The notes: generated by a model not told the origin, from the letters alone. DNA of 64,000 bases from Steinernema hermaphroditum (GCA_030435675.1 CM059623.1:6908012-6972011), one strand, 5' to 3'. Shown: positions 20,626-34,134, numbered from the stretch's first letter. Made by a program: numbers and translations.

Positions 20626-21203
20626 GAGCCACACGAAATCCTTTCTAGAGATTTTCTTCCTGGGTTCCAATGATTCTAGAGGGTAGAGCCCTATGTGCTC
20701 GGCCCCAGTCGTCACACCACAGCCATGATTTAGCTTTAATTCGTGCACAAGTAGGTGACATCTTAGGTGAACATGCCACAGTTTCAGAACTTCATTTGGA
20801 TTACGGTAGTTTTCTGAAGAGGCGGTGAAAACTGCGGACTTTTCCGACGACAAGAAGTTCCTAGCGTTTGGCGGTGCTCTGTTCACGACGGCAATGAGTC
20901 TTCTGTTCTTGAGTGCTCTGTGACACTTCAGTAACTCCCCAAAGTCCTAGTGAATTTTTCTCCTCTACAAGATGCTGCACAGAAAACAGGTGACCCTCAT
21001 TACAAGGATGCGCCAACAGGTCGTTTTAAGAACCACGGTCTTAAAAAAACATAGTTTTAGGACCCCGGGCGTGGAGTAAAGTGGGGCGGGGGGGGGGGGG
21101 TAAAGTCATAGTGAAGTGGGCTTCCCTACAAGATGCCGCGAAAATACGCGATCGTCATTACAGGTATGGGTCAAAACATTGAAGTGAAGTAGGAGGTTTA
21201 GCG
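20626..21203. other. Intergenic, start of a repeat cluster
   Basis: No gene is recognised. Segments beginning AAAGTC(C/A)TAGTGAA near 20940 and 21105 are early, diverged members of the repeat cluster that follows. A run of 13 G at 21088-21100 is present. Confidence 0.4.
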
Positions 21204-21387
21204 TGTGGTCCCGCAACGATCTCCCTCAATGGCAGGAAACTACGGTAGATTTACATAAAATGACCTGTTTACCCCCTTTTCCTTGGCCGGGGGGGGAGTA
21301 AAGGGGGGTCTAATGAATAGAGCTCGCCTAGCTCTATGCAGCAGTACATCGAAATTACTATGTTTCATTGTTGTTTTTAGCCTAAGA
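21204..21387 (+). repeat. Direct repeat, copy 1 (184 bp)
   Basis: Begins TGTGGTCCCGCAACGAT and ends TTAGCCTAAG. It matches 21529-21708 over its full length, including ATAGAGCTCGCCTAGCTCTA, itself a palindrome. It contains a GGGGGGAGTAAA tract. No coding capacity is evident. Confidence 0.8.
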
Positions 21388-21528
21388 TGGTCAGATTCAT
21401 TGGAAATCCTTCATAGGTTTCTTAACCCCACAAGTTTTGAATGTGGATTTTCCGCCTCTAGAAGATGCTGCAGATAAAAGACGTGATGGTCATTGCAGAA
21501 ATTGGACAAAAACTGAAAATAAGTAAAT

Positions 21529-21708
21529 GTGGTCCCGCAACGATATCCCTCAATGGCAGGAACATACGGTAGAATTGAAAAATTGGCCAGTTTACCTCAT
21601 TTTCCTTGGCTGGGGGGGAGTAAAGTACGGTCTAATCGATAGAGCTCGCCTAGCTCTATGCAGCAGTACATCGAAATTACTATGTTTCATTGGCGGATTT
21701 CGCCTAAG
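21529..21708 (+). repeat. Direct repeat, copy 2 (180 bp), with inverted partner near 21912-21934
   Basis: Same orientation as copy 1 and about 325 bp downstream. The first part, TGTGGTCCCGCAACGA, occurs once more in reverse at about 21912-21934 (TTCGTTGCGGGACCACA). Together they suggest a composite foldback or a tandemly duplicated element bounded by this motif. Confidence 0.75.
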
Positions 21709-21934
21709 AGGTTGACTTTTGTGGAAAAATCGTCAATTTGCCTTATGTTTTGCAATATGATCGTTTATCAAGTCACGTACTGTCGGGTAGACCCCTTTAT
21801 GCCTACCCCAGCCGAGAAAAAAGGGGTAAACTGGCCATTTTTCCTGTAAACTGCCCACAAATCCACCGTATTTTACACTCCCACGCGACCGTCGCGGTAC
21901 ATTGCGAATTCAGGGATTTCGTTGCGGGACCACA

Positions 21935-24900
21935 ATCGACCCACGCTTTGCCCACCCCTGCATTCCGCTAAGAACTTGCTTTTGAGGGTTGCCACAGCAA
22001 AGCACTGCAAAAGCCACTCGACAGCCCATCCCGAAGTTCTGCGTACGAGATTTCTTGACAACGGAGAATCAGGGCCGGATGTTTGTCATTTCTTCCTAAA
22101 TGCGCCGTGCGTTCCTCCGTAAGGACTCTACGTGGATACACACCAGCGAGCACCCTTGACAGCTCGGCTACCCGCAGAGCGATCACCCCTCGATCGCAAC
22201 TCTCGTGAAGATCAGAGAGAGACTCTGATGAGATTAATTCGCTGGCGGCGTGTTTACTTTGCACTTTGCGATCGCCCTCCTGGACGGATCGATCGGACCA
22301 GTCGGCGTCTGGTGGCGAAGATGCGCATCCCCCGGAGGGGATCGGCGTCTTTTCGGGGTGCTTTCCCGACGCCGTAGCCCACGGAGTCCAGAAGGAGTCC
22401 GCTCCGGCCCCCTCCCTTAACCTCGACCATGTTTGCGCAAGGCACGGTAAGACGCGCGCGTCTACCGTCGGCTCCTCCGGTGCCTCTCGGGAATGGGCAC
22501 CGCGCGGCTCCGAGTCAACAGGGCTAAGTTGGAACCGAAGGTCGCGGGTTTACAGCTGGGAATCGTGGTCGGCTTTATGGTCCCTGGCCCATCTGGATCC
22601 GCGCCGCTCTTTCGCTTCTGGCGCTCCCCTTGCAGATGAAAACAGCGACCGTCGGTCGGTTTTCGGTTTTTGCACGCCACCCGATGACTCAGCGCTCCTT
22701 CGATTTGTAAATTTTGAGACTGAAGGAACTCTGATTCCCTGTGCAGAGGAAGACGTGGCGCCGCTGATTCGAGGCATGCTCTGAAGTCCCCGATCGAGGC
22801 ATTTCCATGAAACGTATCAAGTGTCGCCCTTTGGGCTTTATTTCCTCCAATGGAAGGGCCTAATTAGGCCTATATATATTTTTTTTTTTTGCTTCTGGGC
22901 CCCGTGAACCCGGAAGGGATCCGATTCGATTACCTGACGAGGAACACGTATCGGCGTAATTGGCTCCGCGTCAACAACGCCGCCTCGCCACAAATAGACT
23001 CGTGGGGTATGGGGCGGACTTCGATTTTCCCGGCATCCCCTTGCCCTCTTCTGTGCCGAAGCACCTGATCCGCGCCTTTCGCCTAATCCGGCGGTCCGCC
23101 TCCCGGTGACGCAGGTGTCTTGATTGCGTCGGCTTCTGGTTGCGTATGTGGCTGCGTCCCCATTTGCATAAACACGCTCACGATCACTCCGCGTCCCGCT
23201 TAATCGCCATCTTCCCATTTCCGGCCATTCATGCCAACAAAGCCTCACTTCTTGTCCCCTCCGTCCGACCCTATCCTCCCGACTGTTTGTTTTTCTCACC
23301 GTTTATTATATTATTCGAATTCTCCGCTGTTTGTGCGTGGTTTAAGACGGTGGTGACGCACCGGGTCCGATCGCCGGCGACGCCCTCGGAACGCTCCGCA
23401 ACACCGCCGGAGAACTTCTCAGAGGTGACTCAGCTCCGCATCGCCGCCCCTCGGATTCGGTGCCGAAGTCGGGACTGTACGCTGTGTCGAGATAATGACG
23501 ACGTTGGTTCGTGATTCACGGGCGCCGTTACCGTCGGGGCGTGTTTTCAGCCTGTGTGGTGCCCTCCTGTAGTGTGTTGTCGCACTGCGGAGCCAGGCGA
23601 CGTGTGCTAACCGAGCGCTGCAGCCTCAGGAATGTTTCTTATCTTTTATCACCGCGGTCCGGCGGGAACTCACGTCATGTTACCTGCGGCGCGAACACAA
23701 TTGCGCACAAGCGAAGCTGAGCGGTTCCCCGCCGTTGGCTTTCTTTTGTGCCCTGTCAACCCGCGCCTTCCCCGAATTCGGAGCCGCTCCGAACGGGGCC
23801 CATTAAACACGCAGTTCCATTCTGTATCTCATTCAGGCGCAATCTCCAAATGTTGTTTCCTCATGGTGAAGTCAATCGTTCAAAGACGAAACTGAACGGT
23901 GCCTACACATTGCGTGTGCTCGGTGATTCGATAAGAAATCGATGGCCACCGGTGTTTTTAATTGTCGCGGTACGAGTTTCACCCCCAACCGGGGAACGAT
24001 TTTGCATAACTGTGCGATCGATCGATTTCCCTGTGACTGATTTGACCTTCAATCCCCGAAGCGCTGTGAAATCGACGGCGAATACATACGAAAAGCGATA
24101 GGAGCACCGGTCGCGCACGATTCACTACAGCGGTTTCAAAGGATGGCTGATAAGCATGCGCTCTAGCACCACTCCTCGCTGAAGCGTCATCTGTCAAACC
24201 ACAAAGAAAACGAAAAACTGTGCGCTAGAGCTCCCGGTGGCGGTTTCTTATGGCGACTGGCTAAAACTCGAAGTTCCACTACGGCGCGCAATAAAGAATG
24301 AATGGTCATAGGCGAGACGGAAGGCGCTGGCAGAGAACGAGAAGCGTTTGTATGGCTTCACTTTCAATTATTTAAGTGCTGCAGTTGTGGGCTCGCGGTT
24401 TGCAGCGGAACTCGAGCCGAAGTGACTCTCTTGGCGCCCTAATCATTGCGACTAGCGAAACATTTGGCGCTATGCGTCCTCTGCCTTCTCGAGTGTTTGT
24501 GTATCTGACCACATTCCGCGCATCGCTACGCGAGGTTCTCCGTGGACAAGCACCGCTTCACAACAGCTTGCTCGAAACACGTTGTCCCGCACCTCTTCAA
24601 CCTCCTGTCAGATGATGTCAGCTGCTGACTTTCAGCGGACGAGGACATGTAATTTGTGCCGAAAAACGATCCCAATGTTTCGAAAAGAGTGCCCTGTGCT
24701 CCGTAGGTGTCGAAGACTCGGCAGTCGCCTGACTCATCCCGTCTTTCGATTTTCTCACCAAACGTTTTAAATGATTCGCGACCATCCTCTGAAAACAAAC
24801 ACAGATTACGATTCTCCTTATCTCGCAAAAACTCATATTAGCATGTCCTATTTACCTAATGAATCACACTGTATAAAAGTCGTCCACCATAAACCCTTAG

Positions 24901-25890
24901 AAAAGCTTTAGAATTCATGAACGAATAGTTCGCAAAATCGTTTTATTAAATATGCACGGAACTGCTCACGACAATTCCTCACTTCATGAAGAATGAAGAG
25001 AGAAATCCAAACGATTACATGCACAGAAAATGTAAAGCATCTGCTTCGACATTCTTGACGAAATCCAACAAGTAGTATTGCACTATCGTTACGAACGTAC
25101 TTTGCGGGCAGGAAGTCCTCGAAAAGCAAATACAGTCGAGCATCTTTATTCGTGCCCAAATGTTTGCCAGGGACTCTAATCGCGATCGTTTTTGGATAGT
25201 GCGAACCGCTTTTACGCCAGCCGTTCGTCGCCGCTTCTATCCATGCACAGTCAATGATAATGTGTTCCCAGTCGAATCATCGCCCACGGCAGAACAGCTC
25301 TGCAGTGTCGACGCATGCCGCCGAGTCTTCTCCACTTATCGCGATCGCCACACCAATATCGGAGCGCGCAGAACGTGCAAGGGTATCGCATTGAACAGTA
25401 GTTACGCTCCGTTCTGGCTCCGGATTCCGTCTTCCGACGCAGCCAACGTGTAGATGGCCAGCGCGCCGTGTCCACGCTCCCACTCGCGACGCGAGAAAGT
25501 TCACTTCCTTTCGAGACTGCCGGCACTTTTCTAATGTTCAACGTGCCGGGAATCTTTCTTTTCGCGTAGTTGCGGATTCAGTCGCCGAGAATCCCCTTTT
25601 GTGTGTGTGCGTCTAAATTCTATGCTTGCAGAGAACTGGCCGACGGTTAGACGTCGCCGTTGGTGAAGTTGAAGCGAAGGCAGCCATATCATTAAGGCTC
25701 TCACTTCTTTCTTCATCATCCCACTGGAACTGGATCGCCCGAACGATTCCGAATTCGACTTTCGTGGACCCTCCGAATCGGTAACCTCGGTTACGCTGGA
25801 TGCCAATTCGCGGACGGATTCTGACTGTGTCGATTTTGTAACTCGGCATCAACTCCGAATTCACCGGTGGAGTCTCGACGTCGTCCCTTC
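21935..25890. other. Long interval without a recognised gene
   Basis: About 4 kb in which I find no protein family. Several open frames of 100-170 codons (for example 22266-22784, plus) are Ser/Arg/Pro-rich with no motif and look like chance frames in GC-rich DNA. An AT/T-rich tract lies at about 22870-22890. The last few hundred bases presumably hold the promoter of the bre-3 gene. A lowly conserved or non-coding gene cannot be excluded. Confidence 0.4.
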
Positions 25891-27982
25891 ATGGCTCTGC
25901 GTGCCGAGGTGAAGTATGCCGTTCACGTCGTCGCCTTCGTCGCGTGGATCGTTCTCTTCGAGATTTTTTGCGGAGCTCTCCCTTTTGGTTCGAAGGAGCC
26001 GTCAGGTCCCGATATCGTCGACCCTCTCGAAAGGTTCGTTCCATTTGCTTCATCTATTTTCGGACGCTCGAAGGCATGCTCTGAGTTTCATTTCCGTTTT
26101 CTTCGTGGTGATGGATGACGGAAATTACGCTTTCGACCACGTAAGCGTTCCCCGGAATATCCGGTTCTATCGCTCCATTTCCCCCTCTGGCTAATTAATT
26201 TAAGAGCTTTTTAAAGATGTTTATCTTCAGCTATGGATACATCGGTACATTTCTGTTGTACCTTCTGCGGATCACGTCACTTCTTGTCCTGCCCCAGTGT
26301 ATCTGTAACATGCTCGGTTTGCTGTTGTTTAATGGATTCCAAGAGAAGGTCAAGCTGAAGGCAGCCCCTTTGTTGGCGCCTTTTGTGTGTATCCGTGTTG
26401 TTACCAAGGGTGACTTTCCAGAATTAGTCAAGGTATGCCCTTTGCTTTTGTTTTCCACGTGGTCCAGTTGACCCTGTGAATAAGTGGGGAGGGAATACAC
26501 TGTACATTGTTCTCGTTCGTTCATATCTTGTTCATTATTAAGCGCGGCTAATTATGCCTTTTGAAGTTTCAAATAACAATTATGTAACAGTTTCTGGATC
26601 TCTTGTATTGCCCTTACGCTATGTTTTTAGGCGAATCTGAAGAAAAATTTGAAAACGTGCTACGAAGCTGGTATAGAGAATTTCATCTTTGAAGTTGTAA
26701 CAGATAAACAAATCAATATTACGCCTCAGCAGAGAGTTCGTGAAGTTGTCGTGCCATCATCATACACGTAAGAGCAACTATCAAGATATCCCTAAAATTG
26801 CTCTTTAGAACCAAGAGCGGAGCCAAGTTCAAGGCCCGTGCTCTGCAGTATTGTTTAGAGGAAGATGTTAACATTCTTCGTGACGATGACTGGATCGTGC
26901 ATTTAGATGAGGAGACGCTGCTGACCGTGGATGTGGTCAGTTTCATAGTCTATCAGAATGACAGACCGTCTTCGCTACAATGTTTAGGTGTGCGGAATTT
27001 TGAACTTTTGCGTTGATGGTAAACACGAGTTTGGGCAAGGCGTCATCACTTACGCGAGCGGAGACATTGTTAATTGGATGACCACCTTAGCCGATTCGTA
27101 TAGAGTTGCGGATGATATGGGAAAGCTGAGATTCCAGTTCAGCTTCTTCCATAAGCCCCTGTTTGGATGGAAAGGTTCTTTTGTTGTCACGAAGGTACGT
27201 TTCCTGTGAATGTATGGGTTGGATTAGTAGTGATTCTTTTCACGAATGCAGGATGGGTGATCGTATTCTTTCAGGTCGAAGCGGAGAAGAAAGTAACGTT
27301 TGACCATGGGATGGAAGGTTCAATTGCAGAGGATTGCTTCTTCAGCATGATCGCTTTTAAATTCGGGTACTCGTTTGATTTTATCGAAGGTGAGGCAGTA
27401 TTTGTCTTTATATCTGTTTAGATCTATTTTTAGGAGAGATGCATGAGAAGAGCCCGTTCACATTTTGGGATTTTTTGCAGCAGCGGAAACGCTGGCTTCA
27501 GGGTATTTTCCTGACCGTACATGCTAAATCTATACCTTTCCGTTACAAGGTAGGAATAAAGCGCATATATCTTTTGATGTTATTTGTTTAGGTCTTTCTA
27601 TCGCTATCGCTCTATGCTTGGGCTACGATGCCCTTGACGTCCCTACAAGTGTTTCTATGCCCGTTGTTTCCACTACCCCGCTGCTTTATATTCGACTTTC
27701 TGGTTGCGTATGTGGCGGCAGTGAACCTCTACATGTATGTTTTTGGTGTTCTGAAGTCGTTTTCCCACAAATACAGGTAGCCTAACTTTAGATTGCTTCC
27801 ATTATTTAAGGTTCATACGATTTAGGCAGCATCCATGGCGACTAGTTCTGTATATGACTGGGGCCCTGCTAACCATACCTTTCAATATTGTGATCGAGAA
27901 CGTGGCAGTGCTCCTTGGGATGTTCGGCGACATGAACAGCTTCTACGTGGTTAATAAGGATGCTCAAGTTTATACCGTGTGA
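25891..27982 (+). CDS. bre-3: Beta-1,4-mannosyltransferase, egghead/BRE-3
   Basis: Nine exons (25891-26033, 26231-26432, 26631-26767, 26809-26935, 26988-27194, 27275-27389, 27434-27549, 27592-27776, 27826-27982) join in frame to 462 residues, the family length. The enzyme adds mannose to glucosylceramide in arthroseries glycosphingolipid synthesis in the Golgi membrane. In C. elegans it is needed for Bt Cry5B susceptibility. The N-terminus has two hydrophobic segments. The GT2 core shows KFKARALQYCLEEDVN, the DDDWIVHLDEET acidic motif, EDCFF, and the QQRKRWLQG (QxxRW) motif, followed by membrane helices with NLYMYVFGVLKSFS and VIENVAVL. Every block matches egghead/BRE-3. It converges with nhl-1 downstream. 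Confidence 0.95.
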
Positions 27983-28781
27983 CGATTAACCAAGACGTCC
28001 TGTTATCGTTCATATCTTGTTGGAAGCGTCACGGGTTCTTTCTGAAAAGAACACCAGTCGTGTACATAATGTTCGTTCTTGCTCCAATTCTCAGCTCACC
28101 TTCGTCATGCTCTGGAGTTCTTCGTGTAGCAGTAGTGATAACATTGTTATTTCGCTCATTCTTTTCACTTACTTTACGTGATTTCTTCAATGCTCTGATG
28201 TACACTGCCATTTTGAAGAAGCCTTTGTACAGCACTGCAGTTGTTCTTCCCGTTGAGCTATGATAGCCTCTGTGACTTTCGAAGCCCCGTAATTGGTTTT
28301 ATCTGATCGATGTAGCACCCCGTTCTCGGATCGAATCGCCATGATCTCCCAAAGGTTCCCTTTCCTGTTCCGTGTCACCATTTTCCTATCTTCCCTTATC
28401 CTTGACAAACTCCATCTCGATGACGGGTCCTTGTTGTAAAAAGCTGCAGATAATTATACTTCTTCTCGTATGCACACTCTTCACTTTACTAACTTCCTGT
28501 ATTCTGCGCTATAATAGTGTTTCTGAAGACAAAGCTGCATTTGCATCTCTACTTGCTCCAGGGCTGCATGAGTATGTAGCGGTAAAGTACTTCTGAGTGG
28601 ACGCCCCAGAATGAAGAAAACGTCGCCTTTAGAGGCTCCGGGTGGGCAGATTCCAATACCTCTCCGGGATCACTGCCTTGTCCCCTCAGTTCACAAGTCG
28701 TTTGGATCGTTTTTTCTCAGCTCGCCAAGACAACAGAAATTCGGATAAGAACAACGGAAATTGCCAGATAAGTAATCGTGC
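27983..28781. other. Tail-to-tail intergenic region
   Basis: This separates the convergent bre-3 and nhl-1 genes. I see 3' UTR-type AT-rich sequence and short chance frames but no gene. Confidence 0.5.
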
Positions 28782-31700
28782 TCAGAACACCTGTATTCGA
28801 TGGTTTTCGCGGTCGGAGACCACAATCTGGCCCTCCACCAGGGCGACGGCTTCGATGCCCTTCATCTGCCCGGGCGCGGCGCCCCAGGAGCCGAAGGCGT
28901 GTACGAACTTCCCCTCGGGGGAGAACACCTGGATGCGGTTGTTCCCGGAGTCGGCGACGACGATGTATCCCTACAGGGAGAGGCGATGAGTGCGAGGGAG
29001 AGAGCGACTCACCTCGGAGTCGACGGCGATGCCGCGAGGGAACTTCAGCTGGCCCGTGTGGAAGCCCTCGACGCCGAAGCGGAAGAGGGGCTGCCGGTCG
29101 TGGGAGAAGACGGAGACGCGGTGGTTGGAAGAGTCGGAGACGTAGATCTGCTGCGTCCTCCGGTGGATGGCGACGAACAGGGGGTTCTGGAACTCGCTGG
29201 GGCCCTGACCCTTGGAGCCGATGCGGCCGAGGTACTGCCCGTTCTGGTTGAAGATCTGCACGCGGTGGTTGTCCTGAAGGGTGCCGTGGTTCCGAGTGGG
29301 TGGAAGGGCCTACCTTGTCGCAGACGAATATTTGGCCGCAGTCGTCGACGGCGACGCCCCACGGGTTGTTGAAGTTGCCATTCTGGGGACCGTGTTTGCC
29401 GAACTCACGGACGAAAGCACCGTTGCTGTCGAAGATCTGTATACGGTGGTTGTACCTGTCAGACACGATCAGCTGCATACGGTACTATAAGGGAGTGAGG
29501 GGTGTGGTCGAAAGGATGAAGGACTTACCTTGTCGTATACGACGCCCGCGAGGCTGTCGAAGTCGCCGGGATTGGTGCCGTACTTGCCGAACAGTCTCAG
29601 AAGGCGTCCGTCCGTGCTGAAGACGGAAACTCTGTGGTTGGAGCTGTCGGCGACTGCCATCTCTCCACTGGATAGCGGCGTGAGGCCTCTAGGCCAGTTG
29701 AGCTCCGGGGACTTGAAGCCCTGGCCCTTCCTGCCGAAAACGAGCTTCGGGGAGCCCTTAGAGAGGTAGTCGATGGCGGAGTTGATGGAAGGGCCTCGAG
29801 AGAGTTCGCGGTCGGGGGCGACGCTCGAACGCCGCCGGAATCGCGACCGCCGCTCGAGGGGCGGCGGTGGGAGGTCGCCCGAGGCGCTCTCCAGAGAGTC
29901 GGTGCGCGGCGGCGGAGCGGCCCGGTGGCTCGTCGAACTCTCTAAACGAGTCGAGGAACGTTCGAGAAGCAGCTGCTGGACACGCGAAGACGACAGCGAG
30001 AGGGCTAACATGTCAGGGTTAGTCTTGGAGCGCTGGAAGCGCTGTCGACGACGCAGGAGCCACGGCGGAGTGGTCGGAGAAGAGATGTTAGAAGTGTTGT
30101 TAGCGGAGTTCTGCAGCTGCTGCTCCGGAGCAGGCTCCGAGTGCCTCGCCGGGCGCTGCTCACCTGGGAAGTACGTGATCGGGATTGGGTGCACCGGCGC
30201 CGCCTCCGATTCGCCCTTCTCGGCTTCTGTTGCCATTGATGGCGCCGGAACGGGGTTCGGGGCAACCGGAGCAGCCGTGGAGGGATTCGGAGCACTGATC
30301 GACGAGGCGGTAACCGGAGTGGCGACGGCCGACTTGCAGACAATTCGGAAACGCTGCGGTGTCGGACTTGTCTTTGGCGCTTCCTCTGCGGGCTTCTCCA
30401 CCGGGGGCGCTGTGGGCTTCTCGGTGGCCCTCGGAGCTTCGGCACTAGGTGGCGGTGCTCCGCCGTGCTTCTGGCGCTGCTCATGAGCGAGGCGAATTGA
30501 CTCGACGCGGTCGTTGAGGGCGGCGTCCTCTGCAGAGGGTTGCTGCTGCTGCCTCGGGAGGGGCGGCTTCGACGGCGCCTTCGCCGGGAGGGGCTGCTTC
30601 GAGGAACTGGCGATCGCCGGCGCTGGCGGAACGGGCGATGGCGGCTCCACCGCCACCACTGGAAGGTCCTTTGACTTCCGCGCGGACAGTTCCTTCTTCT
30701 TGGAAGACGTCTTCGCTGGAAGAGACGTCGTGGGCAGCGCTTCTGGAGGAGTCGCTGGCTTAGAAGTCTCCTCGCAGCTCGGATTCGGCGTTGAGGGAAT
30801 CGGCGACCGGCTCCACGGCGAATGTCCCGGCGTCGACGGTGAGTTCCTCCCCGACTCCACCCCGGAGCCCACCCGAAGCCGATTCCACGCTTCTTCCTCG
30901 AGCTGCTGCCTACGTCGATACCGGAGAGACACGTTCTCGTCTTCGCCGTTGGTGCGATTACTGTATCTGAAGGAGGCGGGTATCGCCAGAAGCCGTGATG
31001 GACTCACCTCGACGACGGTCGCGAATCGTCGAAGTCGTTGTTCCTGCGACTCGAGGAAGACGATCCGCCCTTCATGGTGTCCGACTCGAGGCCGTAACGG
31101 AAGTGGCGAGGCAGGTAGGACTGCTCCAAGGGGAGGTAGCGGCCAGCGAACTGCGGCAGGCAGATGGTCAGCTCCCCAAAGTTAGCGATCGCCGTCGGCA
31201 GCTTCGATGCATCGTCCCCCGGGGAGAAGCGAATCTTCTTTCCGAAGAGATCTTCGGCATCAGGCTACAGTACCCCGATGATCTGGTTCGTAGAGCGTGC
31301 CTACCTGGAAGTTGCGGAGGTAGTCGAGGCCCTCCTGGAAAGTGTTCTTGAACTTGACGAGCTGCGCATCGTCGGCTTTCTTGCTGCCGGCGAGCGCCTG
31401 GTCGAGCCACTCGCACGCTTGGTTCATGTTGTCCGACTCCAGCTGGAGGACGTCGCGCAGGGCGCCGACGACGCGGCCCTCACTCTGCTGGAAGAGGTCG
31501 ATCTCCAGAAGGAAGTTCTCCTCGCGCCGCTTCAGCTCGCGTATGTAGCGGTGGAAGTACTCACGCACTTCGCTCTTCGTCGCCTCGCAGTTTACCCGCA
31601 GCGTCTCCGCACCCTTCGCCAGATTCCCGGCGGCGTCTGTCACTCGGCTCGACAGGCGCTTCACCTGAAACGCTCCCTTGACCTCTCTTCCATGGTACCT

Positions 31701-32640
31701 CCCCCCGGTCCCACGAATCCCCTTCTTTCAGTTACCGTATCCGAGAAATCTTCTTCTGGTCAAACACCTTTCTGCGCCGCCTCTTCTTGTGACCGGCGGC
31801 GCCTGATGAGCGGCCAGGTGGCCCCGGGCAGGTGCTCGCGGGACACATGATTCGGGCGTCGTTCGTCAGGCGCTTTGTTTTCCCCGTCACGCGTCCTGTG
31901 GCCCCGTGACGTACCTGGTTCAGGAGCCGGGCCAGGTCCCTCCGCAGGGTCTCCATATGGAGGGTGCGGCACTCCGCGCAGGCGCGCTTCTCGCAGTGAG
32001 CGCACGCTTCCAGCTGCGCCTTCTCGTCGCATACTTTGCAGCGTTCGAGGTTGTATCTGAAGAAGAGTTAAGGAGTGATCAGTTCGGCACCGTCGCTGAA
32101 GCGATAAAATCGGTGTAATGCACCCGACGCCGATCGCACAAAATCACCTCGGCTGGCCACTGGAACCGGTCCGGCCTCAGCGCAAACAGAGCCTTTTTTC
32201 GCGGCGAGTGGGCGCTCACCTCTGGATGTAGGCTTCGAGTTCGGCCGCGTTCTCCGCCGACGCCTGGAGGTGGATGTCGAGAAAGCCCGTGAGGGTGAGG
32301 TTCGTCTGGAAGCCGCGGACGCCGTCGTAGGGGATGGCGTGCTCGGCGCGGCACTCGGGACATTTGAGCGTCCTGCCAGAGACGTCGAGGCAGCTCTCGA
32401 GGCACGGGTGGCAGAAGGTGTGCTGGCACGGCAGAAGGCGCGGCTGCCTAGAAGCCCAAGTGAGGGGACGCGCCGGCGCACTCACTTGTAGCGGTCGAGG
32501 CAGATGGGACAGGTCAGAAGCTGCTCAATCTTCTCCAGCGGGTTTGCGAAGTTCGGCGGTCGGGAAGTCGGCGCAGTCAGAAGCACCTGTTGGATCCGGG
32601 CGAGGGCTTCCGTATCCGACGGCGGCTGAGGAGAGGCCAT
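28782..32640 (-). CDS. nhl-1: TRIM-NHL E3 ubiquitin ligase, NHL-1 type
   Basis: Nine exons (32640-32486, 32447-32220, 32056-31915, 31664-31305, 31264-31008, 30966-29529, 29484-29314, 29273-29013, 28970-28782) join in frame to 1066 residues. A C3HC4 RING occupies residues 44-84 (CPICLDRYK ... CQHTFCHPC ... CPEC). A B-box follows near 134-165 (CKVCDEKAQLEACAHCEKRAC), then a coiled coil (about 165-290). A long Ser/Pro/Ala-rich disordered region is encoded by the 1.4-kb exon. NHL beta-propeller repeats fill the last 250 residues (SNHRVSVFS, YNHRIQIFD, NNRIQVF and so on). RING plus NHL indicates a cytoplasmic E3 ligase. C. elegans NHL-1 acts in neurons in stress resistance. The RING and B-box sequence identifies NHL-1 and not LIN-41 or NCL-1. 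Confidence 0.92.
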
Positions 32641-32977
32641 TTAGGAGTCCCACTTCCGGCAAACGAATATTTATGCCGCGTGCACACGGCGACACTGAGC
32701 AAGCCGGCGGGTGAACAGCTTGAATCGAGTTTAAAGCGCACAGGGCGGATCCGAGACTGATCGCGTATATCCGCTCTCCCCCCGGAGGATGAGGGTGTGA
32801 GAGGCGAGAACGCCACGGCCGCGGTCCATCGACGCAGCAATTGCGATTTCGCCGCCCTCAGCTTTATCACCCCGCCAGGCGGAATTCATATGGATCTCGT
32901 GTTCTGGAATAGGACCTGGACACGCTTTAATGGTTACTCATAAATTAATTTACAATAATAACGATTCAACAGCATCT

Positions 32978-33644
32978 TCACTTTTCGGTGGTAATGGAAC
33001 GCATGAGGCTTCCAGTCAGCTTTTCCAGCCTTTTGACGTCTTGCAGTTGGTCTGTTCCATACTGTAGGCACTTGACGTCGTCCGTCATCTTGAGAACCAT
33101 TTTTCCCTTCTTGTGGTCGTATTTGACGACGAATCTAAAAAACGGATTTCACAACAAGGAAGTGGACAAAGATCGGAATAAAATCAGGTGTTACGTACAA
33201 ATCAAATCAATCAATGAAAGGTGTAAATCAATGAAAACGAGAAATCGAAAGATGACACAAGTTTGTGCTATTCGGTTTGTGCCAAGTTCTGGCTATTTAC
33301 TCTTTCTAGCCACAATAGTACCGTGTCCGAATTTCGAGCTTTACCCCAATCATCTGAATAGTATTAAAAGCTATAAAATGCGCAAGAAACCTCGGTCATT
33401 TAATACTCGAAACCCATCTCACCGAAGAAAGTTTTTTTCTATATTCTCAAATAGTGCCGAAAAACAGTTCCACGGCGAGTACAGGTGGATTTTGAGTACA
33501 TTTATGCAATATCGTCGAAGTCCGCAGCTTCACGAAAGATCTTAAAGAAAGTAACGTTGACTCTTACCTGCATTTCTGGGGCTTCCCAGCGTAAAGCTCC
33601 TCGACGGCCCTGGCGAACTCGTCCCAACTCGTGAAATACGTCAT
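32978..33644 (-). CDS. SRP9: Signal recognition particle 9-kDa subunit, SRP9
   Basis: Two exons (33644-33568 and 33134-32978), separated by an unusually long 433-bp intron, encode 77 residues. The protein starts MTYFTSWDEFARAVEELY and continues FVVKYDHKKGKMVLKMTDD and VKCLQYGTDQLQDVKRLEK, all typical of SRP9. SRP9 pairs with SRP14 on the Alu domain of 7SL RNA and slows translation elongation during co-translational targeting to the ER. The length fits the family. The ATG follows CTTTTCCAG directly, consistent with trans-splicing. Confidence 0.93.
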
Positions 33645-34134
33645 CTGGAAAAGAACGGAATTAGCAGAGGAGAATCATGGCGAAGAAGAACGGGCACGCG
33701 GACTCTGCCCGTAGACTTCTCCAAATCGCCAACCCGTGATACGGTCTCGCACTGATCACTCAGACAACGCGTGGAAGGAGCCCGACAGCACGGTGCTGTG
33801 GCAGAACTGTGAAGATGAGCATAATTCGAACCCCTTCAATATAGCCTTTATGACTTTAGTGCGCCACTATCACTTGAGAGAAGCTCCATGGAAGCAGAAA
33901 GTCGCAGTTTTTATAGTTTATCGGAGGTGATCGGACATATAAACGGTGACAATCTTCGAACGGTCACGAGCGTTCATAGTATAGAAGTCGACGATTCTGA
34001 GGAGATTCGAGGAATTCTGAAGAGAATGGTGGGATTACCAGGCGATGACCTTCCTCTCGAAGATGAACACTCCCGCAGGAGCGCTGGGGTCGACGGCTAA
34101 AACAGTTGGACCGATAAAACCATGCTTTTGAGTG
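33645..34134. other. Intergenic, no gene recognised
   Basis: Short open frames on both strands but nothing with a domain. The right end is bounded by a 5'-truncated LINE insertion. Confidence 0.4.

Noticed and set aside
22266..22784. 172-codon plus-strand open frame
   Set aside because: Composition is that of random GC-rich sequence, with no motif, no splice support and no repeat relation.
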